Positions 17,720 through 26,263 are shown, counted from the first letter of the stretch. The stretch: DNA of 64,000 nt from JACDBE01 sp963714055 (GCA_963714055.1 OY970227.1:2232001-2296000), one strand, 5' to 3'. Numbers and translations are program-made. Notes: generated from the letters alone by a model not told the origin.

Positions 17720-18592
17720 GTGAAGCTCCACCTGCTCGACGGCACCTACGAGCTGTTCCGGTCGCACTTCGGGGCGCCGCCCCGCACCGCTCCCGACGGC
17801 CGGCAGGTGGGCGCCACCTACGGGATCATGGCGTCGACTCTGGCCCTGCTCGGGCAGCCGGACGTCACCCACCTCGGGGCCGCCTTCGACTCGATCATCG
17901 AGTCGTTCCGCAATGACATCTACCCCGGCTACAAGACCAGCGCGGGGATGGATCCCGAGCTGCTCGCCCAGTTCCCACTGGCCGAGGAGGGGATGCGGGC
18001 GATCGGGGTGGTGGTGTGGTCGATGTTCGAGTTCGAGACCGACGACGCCCTCGCCACCGCCGCCCATCGCTGGGCCGACCACGTCGACCAGGTGGTGGTT
18101 CTCACCCCGGACAAGGACATGGCCCAGCTCTACGGCCATCCCCGGGTGGTCGGTTACGAGCGGCGCAACCAGAAGGAGGTCGACGAGCCCCAGGTGATCG
18201 AGAAGTTCGGGGTGGTGCCCGAGTCCATCCCCGACTACCTCGCCCTCGTCGGCGACTCGGCCGACGGCTACCCCGGGTTGCCCGGGTGGGGGGCCAAGTC
18301 GGCCGGGGCGGTGCTCGCCCGCTACGGAAGGCTCGAGGACATCCCGCTGGAGGCCTCCCGCTGGGACGTCCCGGTTCGCGGGGCGGACAAGCTCGCCATC
18401 ACCCTGCGCCGGCAGATCGGCGACGCCCTGCTGTACCGGTTCCTCGCCACGCTGCGGCGCGACGTTCCGCTCACCGAGTCCCTCGAAGACCTCGAGTGGC
18501 GGGGTGTGCCCGCCGAGCCGTTCGAGGAGTTCTGCGCCCTGCACGGCTTCGAGAGCCTCGCCGACCGCGTCCCCCACTGGGCGGAGTCCTGA
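17720..18592 (+). CDS. 5'-3' exonuclease (FEN / Pol I N-terminal domain type)
   Basis: A 290-residue stand-alone 5' nuclease related to the N-terminal domain of DNA polymerase I. It starts with MKLHLLDGTYELFRSHFG (first metal-binding Asp7), has VVVLTPDKDMAQLYG with the metal-binding DKD, and the helix-3-turn-helix DNA-binding segment GDSADGYPGLPGWGAKSAGAV. Such proteins remove flaps or primers, or act in repair alongside Pol I. The GTG start is supported by TAACGT upstream. Its TGA lies within the left arm of an intergenic repeat (18591-18639). Confidence 0.88.
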   Translation: MKLHLLDGTYELFRSHFGAPPRTAPDGRQVGATYGIMASTLALLGQPDVTHLGAAFDSIIESFRNDIYPGYKTSAGMDPELLAQFPLAEEGMRAIGVVVWSMFEFETDDALATAAHRWADHVDQVVVLTPDKDMAQLYGHPRVVGYERRNQKEVDEPQVIEKFGVVPESIPDYLALVGDSADGYPGLPGWGAKSAGAVLARYGRLEDIPLEASRWDVPVRGADKLAITLRRQIGDALLYRFLATLRRDVPLTESLEDLEWRGVPAEPFEEFCALHGFESLADRVPHWAES

Positions 18593-18639
18593 ACCTGAGG
18601 TTCCTGGGTACCGTTCCGGTAGCTCACAACCTCAGGTTC
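18591..18639. repeat. Intergenic repeat family A, copy 1 (possible bidirectional terminator)
   Basis: GAACCTGAGGTT (18591-18602) and AACCTCAGGTTC (18628-18639) are a perfect 12-bp inverted repeat. The loop holds a smaller hairpin, TACCG-TTC-CGGTA (18609-18621). The unit sits exactly between two convergent genes and contributes part of both stop codons. Reverse-oriented copies occur at 28204-28360. It could terminate both transcripts. Confidence 0.75.
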
Positions 18640-19432
18640 GGAGCAATGCCTCGGCCCATCGCGCCGGGCTGATGGTGCGAAGCCGCCGGGGGGCGAACGG
18701 CAGCGCCCGCCGCAGCGCCGTCAGGTTCCAGTCGAGCGCCCGCTGTCGAGCCGGTGACCACGGCAGGCCGTACAAGTGGCGGAGGCGGGGATCGAGGGTC
18801 CCCACGGCGGCGAGCGAGACGAACGCCCACACCGGCCTGATCCTGACCGGCACCGCTCCCGATGTCACCAGGTCGGCCACCTCGTCGGCGACATCGGTCC
18901 GCAGCAACCGGCCGCTGCCGATGACGTCGTCGATGTAGCGGAGGAGGTCGTCGTAGGTGGCCGGTACGTAGCCGGCGGGGAGGAGCAGCACCTCGGCGGC
19001 GGTGAGGTTCTCCTCGTGGTAGCGCTGCAGTTCCTCGGCGGACAGGTCGCCGATGGTGAGCCGGTAGAAGTCGAGCACGCTCACCTCGAGGGCGGCGTGC
19101 ACCCACAGGAGCTGGTCGAGGTCGAGGGCGTCGTACCACTCCCCGGTCACCGGGTCGACCCCCTTGATCACGGCGTGGAGGCGGTTGATGCGGTCGGCGA
19201 CCTCGAGAGCCGATCTGCGGGTGCCGAAGGTCAGCTGGCTCTGCAGGGTGACGGTGCGGATCAGCCGCGCCCACGGGTCGCGCCGGTAGGCGCCGGTCTG
19301 ACGGGCCCCGGCCGCCACCAACGGGTGCGCCGCCTGCATGAGGAGCGCCCGGGCGCCGCCGAACAACGTGGTCATCTCCCGGTTGACCCGCCACATCATC
19401 GAGTCGCGGCCAAACAAGCCGTGGTCGCGCAT
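18632..19432 (-). CDS. DUF2236 / MpaB-like oxygenase family protein
   Basis: A 266-residue, mainly helical protein of the DUF2236 family, which includes the latex-clearing protein and fungal MpaB and is thought to bind heme b. FGGARALLMQAAHPLVAAG carries the conserved His; LLWVHAALEVSVLDFYRLT and RYHEENLTAAEVLLLPAGYVP are further family segments. The substrate is unknown. Its TGA is inside the right arm of repeat A. TAGGTT precedes the ATG by 6 bases. Confidence 0.83.
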   Translation of the reverse strand: MRDHGLFGRDSMMWRVNREMTTLFGGARALLMQAAHPLVAAGARQTGAYRRDPWARLIRTVTLQSQLTFGTRRSALEVADRINRLHAVIKGVDPVTGEWYDALDLDQLLWVHAALEVSVLDFYRLTIGDLSAEELQRYHEENLTAAEVLLLPAGYVPATYDDLLRYIDDVIGSGRLLRTDVADEVADLVTSGAVPVRIRPVWAFVSLAAVGTLDPRLRHLYGLPWSPARQRALDWNLTALRRALPFAPRRLRTISPARWAEALLRT

Positions 19433-19438
19433 GTCGCG

Positions 19439-19444
19439 AACCTA
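19439..19444 (-). promoter_or_regulatory. Leaderless -10 box (TAGGTT) of the DUF2236 gene
   Basis: On the minus strand TAGGTT ends 6 bases before the ATG at 19432. Confidence 0.5.
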
Positions 19445-19468
19445 ACGGACGCGTCCAAACGGCTGGCA

Positions 19469-19536
19469 CGGCCGGCGGCGGGGTTGGGGCCCCCGCCTGC
19501 CGGAGGAGGGCGGCGTCAGCCGCCCGGGCATGTCAC
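19469..19536 (-). repeat. Intergenic repeat family B, copy B5
   Basis: Read on the minus strand it has the full unit order: GACATGCCCG, a GC hairpin (GCGGC-TGAC-GCCGC), CTCCTCCGGCAGGCGG, core GGGGCCCCAACCCC, and GCCGGCCGT. The same order recurs at 43.8, 55.9, 59.9 and 60.1 kb. Confidence 0.6.
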
Positions 19537-19563
19537 AAGCGTGGTCGCTCACTCCCGTGAACC

Positions 19564-19569
19564 TAATCT
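19564..19569 (+). promoter_or_regulatory. Leaderless -10 box (TAATCT) of the ABC exporter
   Basis: TAATCT ends 7 bases before the GTG at 19577. Confidence 0.55.
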
Positions 19570-19576
19570 GCCCGGC

Positions 19577-20485
19577 GTGACCGTGGCCATCGAGATCTCC
19601 CAGCTCCACAAGTGGTACGGCGACGTCCACGCCGTCGACGGGGTCGACCTCTCCGTCACCGTCGGCGAGGTGTTCTGCCTCTTGGGCCCCAATGGGGCCG
19701 GCAAGTCGACCACGGTGGAGATCCTCGAGGGGCACCGCCCCCGCAGCTCCGGCGAGGTCTCCGTGCTGGGGTACGACCCCCAGACGGGGGGCCGCCCGTT
19801 CCGCGAGCACATCGGCATCGTTCTCCAGCAGCAGGCAATCGAGGATGTGCTCACGGTGCGCGAGGCCATCGAGCTGTACGGCTCGATGTTCCCCAAGCGG
19901 CGCGACCCGGACGAGCTGATCGGCCTGGTCGGGCTCCAGGCAAAGGCGGGCAAGCGGATCAAGACGCTGTCCGGGGGCCAGAAGCGGCGGCTCGAGCTCG
20001 CCATGGGGATGGCGGGCGATCCCGATGTGCTCTTCCTCGACGAGCCCACCACCGGGTTCGACCCTTCGGCCCGCCGCCAGGCGTGGACCGTGGTCGAGGG
20101 GCTGGCCAGCCTCGGCAAGACCGTTCTGCTCACCACCCATTACATGGACGAAGCCCAGCAGCTGGCCGACCGGGTGGCGGTGATCGCCGCCGGGCGGATC
20201 ATCGCCGAGGGCACCCCCGAGACGCTCGGCGGGCGGGCCTCGGCGTCGTCCCGGGTCAGCTTCCGGGTCGGGGCGAGCCGGCCCGTCGACCTCCCTCCCG
20301 ACCTGGTCGTGGAGCGCACCGAGGACGGCGAGCTGTTCTTCTCCACCGAGGACGTCACCGCCGACCTGCACCGGCTGACCGGCTGGGCGGTCGACCACGG
20401 CTTCACCCTCGATCACCTCGAGGTGCGCCAACCCAGCCTGGAGGAGGTCTACCTCGACCTCATCGGCGAAACGGCCACCGGATGA
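19577..20485 (+). CDS. ABC transporter ATP-binding protein (drug/lipid exporter type)
   Basis: A 302-residue ATPase of the DrrA-like family. Walker A GPNGAGKST is at residues 37-45, the signature LSGGQKRR begins at 131, Walker B and the following Glu are in VLFLDEPTTGFDP, and the H-loop is in LLTTHYMDEAQQ. A C-terminal extension of about 80 residues is typical of two-component exporters. It partners the permease that overlaps its stop by four bases. The GTG start follows the TAATCT promoter. Confidence 0.92.
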   Translation: MTVAIEISQLHKWYGDVHAVDGVDLSVTVGEVFCLLGPNGAGKSTTVEILEGHRPRSSGEVSVLGYDPQTGGRPFREHIGIVLQQQAIEDVLTVREAIELYGSMFPKRRDPDELIGLVGLQAKAGKRIKTLSGGQKRRLELAMGMAGDPDVLFLDEPTTGFDPSARRQAWTVVEGLASLGKTVLLTTHYMDEAQQLADRVAVIAAGRIIAEGTPETLGGRASASSRVSFRVGASRPVDLPPDLVVERTEDGELFFSTEDVTADLHRLTGWAVDHGFTLDHLEVRQPSLEEVYLDLIGETATG

Positions 20486-21321
20486 GCCGCCCATCCGACG
20501 GGACACTCGTCTTCGGCCAGGTCCGCTACCAGAACACCATCTTCTGGCGGACGCCGGTGGCCGCGTTCTTCACCTTGGTGTTCCCGCTGATGTTCCTCAT
20601 CGTGTTCACCCTGGTCTTCGGCAACGAGGAGATCCCCGAGCTCGGGGTGACCACCGCCCAGTTCTACGCGCCGGGGCTGGCGGTGTTCGGCGCGGTGTCC
20701 GCCACCTACACCAACCTGGCCATCGGCACCGCCATCGCCAGGGACACCGGCATCCTCAAGCGGGTGCGGGGCACGCCGCTGCCGCCGTGGATGTACATCG
20801 CCGGCCGCATCGGGTCCGCCTCCTACCTGGCGTTCATCGCCGCCGCCATCATGCTCGGGGTGGGGATCGTCTTCTTCGGGGTCGAGCTGTACCTCGAGGC
20901 CTTGCCATCCCTCCTGGTGACCTTCGCCGTCGGGGTGGCCTGCTGGTCGGCGTTGGGGATGCTGGCGGCGGCGGCCAGCCCCAGCGGCGACTCCGCCCCG
21001 GCGGTGACCAACGCCACCCTGCTACCGCTCGCCTTCATCTCCGGTGTCTTCATCCCGCCCACCGCCAACACGCCGGAGTGGTTGGCTACCGTCGCCGACT
21101 TCTTCCCGCTGAAGCCGTTCGTCGTCGCCTTCCAGGACGCCTTCAACCCGCAGGTGGTGGCCGCCGCCGATTCGTGGCTCGACTTGTTTCACTGGCCCGA
21201 GCTCGGGGTGATGGCAGCGTGGTGTGCCGCCGGGGTCGTCCTCGCCATCCGCTTCTTCCGGTGGGAGCCGAAGGGCGGCGAGCGGGTCGGTAGGAAGGCC
21301 AAGGTCGCCGCAGAAGCCTGA
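20482..21321 (+). CDS. ABC-2 type transporter permease
   Basis: A 279-residue membrane protein with about six hydrophobic helices (TPVAAFFTLVFPLMFLIVF, then ASYLAFIAAAIMLGVGIVFF, LLVTFAVGVACWSALGMLA and others) and the ABC-2 signature region with ILKRVRGTPLPPWMYIAGR. With the upstream ATPase it forms an exporter, probably a homodimer. The substrate cannot be read from sequence. Confidence 0.9.
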   Translation: MSRPSDGTLVFGQVRYQNTIFWRTPVAAFFTLVFPLMFLIVFTLVFGNEEIPELGVTTAQFYAPGLAVFGAVSATYTNLAIGTAIARDTGILKRVRGTPLPPWMYIAGRIGSASYLAFIAAAIMLGVGIVFFGVELYLEALPSLLVTFAVGVACWSALGMLAAAASPSGDSAPAVTNATLLPLAFISGVFIPPTANTPEWLATVADFFPLKPFVVAFQDAFNPQVVAAADSWLDLFHWPELGVMAAWCAAGVVLAIRFFRWEPKGGERVGRKAKVAAEA

Positions 21322-21327
21322 GCGGGC

Positions 21328-22686
21328 TCAGGCCGTGGCGTCGAGGGCGGCCTGCAGGGCCGGGTCCTCTCCGGTTAGCAGGTCCTCGATGGTGAACGGC
21401 ACGGGGATGTCGGGGGCGATCCACGGCCGGTCGTCGTCGGCGCCGCCGAACGGCCAGTAGCGCGACGAGATCTCGATGCGGATCCCGCTGTTGGGGAGCT
21501 CCACCGGCCGCACGTCCCCGTACAGGTTGGGCGAGCCGCCGGTGGGCTCACCGACGAAGACGGCGGCGGTCGAGGTGTCGAGCTCGGTGGCGAAGTTCGT
21601 CGCCGCCGAGAACGTCTGCCGCCCGATGAGGACCATCAGCCCGCCCGGCCGGTTCACCCTGGGGTCGTCCTGCAGCACCCTGAGCAGCGGCCCGTAGGTG
21701 GTGTTGTCCCCGCCCGGGTTGTTGCGCAGGTCGACGACGACCCGGGTGGCACCGCCGTCGAGGCCGTCGACGATCGCATCAGCGGCGTCCTGGATGGTGC
21801 CGTCGCCGCTCTGAGGGTTCACCTGGTTGTACTGGAGGTAGACGACCGGGCCTTCGCCGCCGGGCAGCGTCGTCCACCAGAACGGCTCGTCCCGACGGGA
21901 GAGGAAGAGCGGCTCGGGACGGATCGGGAGACCGACCGGGCCGGTGCCGCTGCGGGCGGCGAATGTGTCCCAGTCGACGATCGGGGGGTCGACGCCGACC
22001 GAGTCGCCGCCCAGCGTCTCCAGCTCGAAGCCGGGCCGGTCCCGGTCCTCCACGACCCCGGTAGCCGCCAGCACCTCCGGGGTCATCAGGAGCATCGGCA
22101 GCACGACGTCGATGGTCGAGTCGTTGTCGTGCGAGGCGTACGGGCGGACCCGGGCGATCGCATCGTCGATCCCGGTCGGGCCGATGGCCACCACCCGGGC
22201 ACCGACCAGATCGGGGTCGTCGGAGCCGACAACGCGGATCCCGTCGGGAAACAGATACAGCCGCAGCGAGTAGAGGTGGAAGCCGACCTCCGATGGATAG
22301 ACCCCGGTGTGCCCGTCGATCATCGCCGCCAGCCGCATCACCTCGACCACGGCCTCGTCGCCGGTCATGGCAGCGAGCCGCTCCGGGGCGGCGGCCAGCT
22401 CGGCGTCGAAGTCTGTCTCGGGTACCCGCCAGAAGGGTTCGGGGTGGATCAACCGAACGAAGGTGCCCAGGGCCTCCATGTCCGCCGCCCAGGCCGCCTC
22501 GGAGCCGGGCACCGGTGCGGTCGTGGTCGTCGTCGCCGCGGTGGTCGTGGTCGGAGCTTCTCCGGTCGAAGCCGAACCGACCGCAGTGGTGGCGACCTGG
22601 TCGGCTGCCGCCGGCTCCCCGCCGTCGCTGCAGGCGGTGGCCAGCACGAGGAGACCGACGACCATGCACCCGATCCATCGCTTCAC
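21328..22686 (-). CDS. S41 family peptidase, predicted lipoprotein
   Basis: A 452-residue secreted protease. An N-terminal signal (MVKRWIGCMVVGLLVLATAC) ends in a Cys that could be lipidated, followed by a Thr-rich linker. The C-terminal half has the S41 fold: VVVDLRNNPGGDN, the nucleophile region LIGRQTFSAATNFA and VGEPTGGSPN. No PDZ domain was recognised. The GTG at 22686 is chosen because TATCTT lies 6 bases upstream; the longer frame from 22722 would translate the operator. Two palindromes just upstream of the -10 suggest repression by the neighbouring MarR protein. Confidence 0.85.
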   Translation of the reverse strand: MKRWIGCMVVGLLVLATACSDGGEPAAADQVATTAVGSASTGEAPTTTTAATTTTTAPVPGSEAAWAADMEALGTFVRLIHPEPFWRVPETDFDAELAAAPERLAAMTGDEAVVEVMRLAAMIDGHTGVYPSEVGFHLYSLRLYLFPDGIRVVGSDDPDLVGARVVAIGPTGIDDAIARVRPYASHDNDSTIDVVLPMLLMTPEVLAATGVVEDRDRPGFELETLGGDSVGVDPPIVDWDTFAARSGTGPVGLPIRPEPLFLSRRDEPFWWTTLPGGEGPVVYLQYNQVNPQSGDGTIQDAADAIVDGLDGGATRVVVDLRNNPGGDNTTYGPLLRVLQDDPRVNRPGGLMVLIGRQTFSAATNFATELDTSTAAVFVGEPTGGSPNLYGDVRPVELPNSGIRIEISSRYWPFGGADDDRPWIAPDIPVPFTIEDLLTGEDPALQAALDATA

Positions 22687-22692
22687 CACTCG

Positions 22693-22698
22693 AAGATA
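22693..22698 (-). promoter_or_regulatory. Leaderless -10 box (TATCTT) of the S41 peptidase gene
   Basis: On the minus strand TATCTT ends 6 bases before the GTG at 22686. The operator palindromes begin 2 bases upstream of it. Confidence 0.6.
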
Positions 22699-22699
22699 C

Positions 22700-22731
22700 C
22701 ACGGGTCCGTGGTAGATATCACGGACCCGTG
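22700..22731. promoter_or_regulatory. Double palindromic operator upstream of the S41 gene
   Basis: Two 12-bp boxes, CACGGGTCCGTG (22700-22711) and CACGGACCCGTG (22720-22731), are each palindromic (CACGG-NN-CCGTG), are reverse complements of each other, and lie 20 bp apart centre to centre, two helical turns. They cover the spacer and -35 region of the S41 promoter and end directly at the MarR gene's stop. Confidence 0.7.
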
Positions 22732-23208
22732 CTATCGCCGAGCTGCCGGCTCGCTCTGAAGCTCGGCCAGGGTGGCGTCTCCGGCGTCGAGCAGATCGGC
22801 CAGTGCCCGGATCACGGTGGCTCGCTTCGACCCGAGGTGCTCGCTGAGCCTCAGGTCGACCCGGCTGAAGTGACGCTCGGTCTCGTCGTGGGCGCGGTGC
22901 CCCGACCGGGTCAGTACCAGGAAGTACGACCGTCCGTCGTCCGGGTTGGCGATCTTCGTGGCGTGGCCGTGTCCGACCATCGCCCTGATGCCGTCGAGCG
23001 CGGTGGTGACGGGCATCCCCAGGTGCCGGGCGAGCTCGGTCGGCGACACCGGCTCGAGCTCGCGCAGGGCGCTGTACATGGCGTACTCGGCCGGCTGCAG
23101 CGGCGCCCCGCGGAGCGCCATCCCCACCAGCGTCCCCGCCTGCTGGGAGGCGGCGAACACGTAGAACAGCGGGGACAGGGTCGAGTTGGCGGGGGCTCGT
23201 CCGACCAT
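22732..23208 (-). CDS. MarR-family transcriptional regulator
   Basis: A 158-residue winged-helix regulator. The HTH is PTELARHLGMPVTTALDGIR and the wing segment is KIANPDDGRSYFLVLTRSG. These proteins usually bind palindromes as dimers and release DNA on binding a small ligand. The likely target is the double palindrome immediately downstream of its own stop, in front of the S41 peptidase gene. The ATG has TACAGT 6 bases upstream. Confidence 0.88.
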   Translation of the reverse strand: MVGRAPANSTLSPLFYVFAASQQAGTLVGMALRGAPLQPAEYAMYSALRELEPVSPTELARHLGMPVTTALDGIRAMVGHGHATKIANPDDGRSYFLVLTRSGHRAHDETERHFSRVDLRLSEHLGSKRATVIRALADLLDAGDATLAELQSEPAARR

Positions 23209-23214
23209 GCCGCC

Positions 23215-23220
23215 ACTGTA
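23215..23220 (-). promoter_or_regulatory. Leaderless -10 box (TACAGT) of the MarR gene
   Basis: On the minus strand TACAGT ends 6 bases before the ATG at 23208. Confidence 0.55.
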
Positions 23221-23279
23221 GAGAGCCGCGTTGCAGCCGGACGGCCATGCCGGGCCGGCCTGCTGGCAGACTGGCGCCC

Positions 23280-23996
23280 GTGTGCGGCCGATTCGTCCAG
23301 GCAGCCGAGCCCGAGGTCTACGCCGAGCTGTTCTCGGTCGATCGGATCATCGCCCCGCTGCTCCCCGCCTCGTACAACGTGGCGCCGACCGACCCGGTGT
23401 ACGCCGTGGTCGAGCACGACGGGGAGCGGTTGCTGAGCTCGTTCTCGTGGGGCCTGGTCCCCTGGTGGGCCGAGGACCGGCGGATCGCCGCCCGCAACAT
23501 CAACGCCAGGGCGGAGACCGTCGCCGAGAAGCCGGCGTTCCGCGACTCGTTCACCGGGCGGCGCTGCCTCATCCCCGCCGACGGCTTCTACGAGTGGCAG
23601 GTGAGACCAAAAGGGAAGCTGCCGCACTACGTGCACCCGTCCGGCGGCGGCGCCGTGGCCTTCGCCGGGCTGTGGGCGTCGTGGAGAGACCCTGAGGCCG
23701 ACGAGCGGGTCCGCACCTGCACCATCATCACCGGCGAGCCCAACGACACCGTGGCCCCGATCCACGATCGCATGCCGGTGATGTTGCCCGGGTCGGCATG
23801 GGCGGCATGGCTCGACCCGGCGATGGTCGACGCCGAGGTTCTCCTGCCGCTGCTCACCGCTGCCCCCGCGGACTCGCTCGCGGTCCACCCGGTGTCCACG
23901 CTGGTCAACAAGGTCGCCAACAACCTCCCGGAGCTGATCCGGCCACTGACGACACCGGCCGCCGAACCCCTGCCGCTGGAGATCGCCGACCGATGA
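23280..23996 (+). CDS. SRAP/HMCES family abasic-site protein
   Basis: A 238-residue SOS-response-associated peptidase, which forms a protective thiazolidine crosslink with abasic sites in single-stranded DNA. The catalytic Cys is residue 2 (MCGRFVQ, start GTG then TGC), followed by the conserved NVAPTDP, WGLVPWWA, NARAET, the Glu in DGFYEW and the active His in IHDRMPV. The start is therefore certain: a longer frame from 23247 would bury the Cys. The stop overlaps the MFS gene by four bases. Confidence 0.93.
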   Translation: MCGRFVQAAEPEVYAELFSVDRIIAPLLPASYNVAPTDPVYAVVEHDGERLLSSFSWGLVPWWAEDRRIAARNINARAETVAEKPAFRDSFTGRRCLIPADGFYEWQVRPKGKLPHYVHPSGGGAVAFAGLWASWRDPEADERVRTCTIITGEPNDTVAPIHDRMPVMLPGSAWAAWLDPAMVDAEVLLPLLTAAPADSLAVHPVSTLVNKVANNLPELIRPLTTPAAEPLPLEIADR

Positions 23997-25186
23997 ACAC
24001 GCCGACGGCAGAGCGGCCCGCCCTGTTCACCGTCGCTTTCGTGACCCTGTGGCTCGTCGGGTTCTTCCAGGAGATGTCGTTCGGGCTGATGATCCACCTC
24101 CCCGGGTTCCTGGAGAGCATCGGCGCCACCGAGGCCCGGATCGGGTTGATCTACTCGGCCGGGGCGGTGGTCGCCCTCGCCCTCCGCCCGTTGATGGGCC
24201 GGGTCATCGACCAGGTGGGGCGCAAGCGGATCTTCCTGGTGGGTGCCCCGGTGCTGGCGGTGTCGTCGGCCGCCTGGCTGGCCGTGGACGACGTCGGGCC
24301 GTCGGCCTTCGCCGTCCGCATGGTGTACACCTCGACCGAGATCCTGCTGTTCACCAACCTGCTCGCCTTCGGCTCGGACATCGTGCCCGAGGCTCGCCGC
24401 GCCCAGGGCTTCGCCCTGCTCGGCATCTCCGGGCTGCTCCCCATCGGGCTGGGCTCGCTGATCGGCGACCTGGTGGTGGGCGACGGCGACTTCGACCGTC
24501 TCTTCGTGCTCGCCGCCGGGCTCGCCGTCATGGGCTGGCTGCTCGCCTGGCTGCTTCCCGACATCGCGTCACGTGACCCGGAACGGACCGTTCACCGCGG
24601 GTTCCTCCATGTCCTCGCTCAAGGCGATCTGCGCCCGCTGTGGCTGCTCACGTGCACCTTCGCCGTCGGGATCATGACCCTGTTCACGTTCATGCGCACG
24701 TATGTCGACGAGGTGGGCTTCGGCTCGGTGGGCCTCTACCTGGGGACCTACGCCGCGGTGGCGATCATGGTGCGGTTGCTCGGCTCCTCCCGCATAGACC
24801 GGATCGGCTTGGTCAGGATGCTCGCCATCGCCGGCACCTTCGTCGGCGTCCAGTTCCTCGTCCTCGGCGTCACCGCGTCGGTGGCCGGTCTGCTGGTGGC
24901 CGCCGTCCTCGGCGGGCTGGGGCACGGCTTCCTGTTCCCGTTGATCACCACCTCGTTGGTGAATCGCACCAGGTTGGAGGAGCGGGGCACCGCGCTGGCG
25001 ATCTTCTCCGGGCTGATCGACATGGTCTACCTCCTCGGCGCCCCTGCCGTCGGCGTCCTGATCGTCGCCTCCGGCTACCCGACGACCTTCTCGACCGTGG
25101 CCGTCGTGATCCTCGCCGGATTGGCGGGGTTCATCCTGTGGGAGCGGGCGCGGCGGCGGGCGGCGCCGGTCAGCGACCCGGTGTGA
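23993..25186 (+). CDS. MFS transporter
   Basis: A 397-residue major-facilitator protein with about 12 hydrophobic helices and the loop 2-3 motif RPLMGRVIDQVGRKRIF. A central cytoplasmic loop near residue 200 (PDIASRDPERTVHRG) separates the halves. The substrate is not identifiable; the layout resembles drug/metabolite exporters. The ATG overlaps the SRAP stop (ATGA). The end overlaps the convergent membrane-protein gene by 17 bases. Confidence 0.88.
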   Translation: MNTPTAERPALFTVAFVTLWLVGFFQEMSFGLMIHLPGFLESIGATEARIGLIYSAGAVVALALRPLMGRVIDQVGRKRIFLVGAPVLAVSSAAWLAVDDVGPSAFAVRMVYTSTEILLFTNLLAFGSDIVPEARRAQGFALLGISGLLPIGLGSLIGDLVVGDGDFDRLFVLAAGLAVMGWLLAWLLPDIASRDPERTVHRGFLHVLAQGDLRPLWLLTCTFAVGIMTLFTFMRTYVDEVGFGSVGLYLGTYAAVAIMVRLLGSSRIDRIGLVRMLAIAGTFVGVQFLVLGVTASVAGLLVAAVLGGLGHGFLFPLITTSLVNRTRLEERGTALAIFSGLIDMVYLLGAPAVGVLIVASGYPTTFSTVAVVILAGLAGFILWERARRRAAPVSDPV

Positions 25187-25538
25187 TCGTCGCCGCCACC
25201 CCTCCGACGACGGCGCCGACTCCGCCCAACACCATCGCCTGGCCGACCCCCCCGAGGCCCGGGAACAGCGAGGGCTCCGCCAGGGCGCCGGCCAGGTTCA
25301 TCACCAGGGCGACGAAAACGGTGCTGATCCACCCGGCTACCGCGGCGACGGTGGCGAACGACGGCGACACCGGGCCCGACGCCAGCCGGTAGCTCACCGG
25401 GAAGGCGGCTGCGGTGAGCACCGGCAGGACCACGTAGTCGGCCTCGGGCCGGACGAACGAAGCGACCACCCAGGCGACGGCGAAGATCGCCGACAGGAAC
25501 GTGTAGCGGTTGCGACGCGCTTCGGTGGTGGCGGTCAC
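25170..25538 (-). CDS. Small membrane protein, unknown function
   Basis: A 122-residue protein with four predicted membrane segments (YTFLSAIFAVAWVVASFV, YVVLPVLTAAAFPVSY, FATVAAVAGWISTVFVALV and MVLGGVGAVVGGVAATI). The GTG at 25538 follows the SIMPL gene's stop by 7 bases, so the two form an operon. No family was recognised. The C-terminus overlaps the convergent MFS gene. Confidence 0.6.
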   Translation of the reverse strand: MTATTEARRNRYTFLSAIFAVAWVVASFVRPEADYVVLPVLTAAAFPVSYRLASGPVSPSFATVAAVAGWISTVFVALVMNLAGALAEPSLFPGLGGVGQAMVLGGVGAVVGGVAATITPGR

Positions 25539-25545
25539 GCCGACC

Positions 25546-26160
25546 TCAGCCGTCGACGGCGAACGTGGCGGTGATGGAGACGGTGACGGTCTGGTCGCCG
25601 GCGGCGATCGGGGAGTGCATCTCCATCGCCGCCATCGCCATCCGGGGGAGCGGGCCTGCGGCGGCAACTGTCTCGTCGATGTCGGTCGCCGGGCCCAGGG
25701 TGAGCCCGGCGTGGCCGGCGAGCTGCTCGGCGCGGGACAGGGCGTCCTCCCAGGCGAGGCGGCGGGCGGTGGCGGCGAGGCCGCTCTTGTCCGAGATGTC
25801 GAAGACGAGCCCGCCGACCCTCACGTCGTCACCCGACGACGTGCTGGCGGCATCGAGGACCTCACCGGCCCGGTCGAGGTCACGCACCACCACGGTCACC
25901 GAGTGCTCGGCGCGGTAGCCGATGATGCGACGGTGGTCGTCCGGGTCGTACTCCGGCTCGAGCGCGTAGCCGGTGGTGAACACATCCGCCGTGGCCACCC
26001 CGGCGCCGGCCGCCGCCTGGCGCAGCCGGGTGGCGGCGGAGGCGGCGTCCTCGACCGCACCGGCCACCGAGGGCCGGCTGACCGAAACCCGGGTGGCGAT
26101 GGTGAGCATGTCGGGAGGCCCGGCGGCCTCGCCTCGACCGGAAACCCTGATGCCTGCCAC
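25546..26160 (-). CDS. SIMPL-domain (DUF541) protein
   Basis: A 204-residue SIMPL/Kinase-interacting-like protein: VSGRGEAAGPPDMLTI near the start, then GVATADVFTTGYALEPEYD, a conserved IIGYRAEHSVTVVVRDL and VTVSITATFAVDG at the end. Bacterial members are oligomeric envelope or cytosolic proteins linked to stress; this one has no signal peptide. The GTG at 26160 is the most plausible start; the longer frame upstream is antisense to terC. Confidence 0.75.
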   Translation of the reverse strand: MAGIRVSGRGEAAGPPDMLTIATRVSVSRPSVAGAVEDAASAATRLRQAAAGAGVATADVFTTGYALEPEYDPDDHRRIIGYRAEHSVTVVVRDLDRAGEVLDAASTSSGDDVRVGGLVFDISDKSGLAATARRLAWEDALSRAEQLAGHAGLTLGPATDIDETVAAAGPLPRMAMAAMEMHSPIAAGDQTVTVSITATFAVDG

Positions 26161-26249
26161 GTCGCCACCGTCTCTCTCGGGCCCGCTCTGACGAACCGGC
26201 CCATTCTGCCCGCTGCGGCGCGGTCCGGGCTCCACCGACCGGGCGGCGG

Positions 26250-26255
26250 TAGCCT
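26250..26255 (+). promoter_or_regulatory. Leaderless -10 box (TAGCCT) of the TerC gene
   Basis: TAGCCT ends 8 bases before the ATG at 26264. Confidence 0.55.
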
Positions 26256-26263
26256 GCCGCCCC

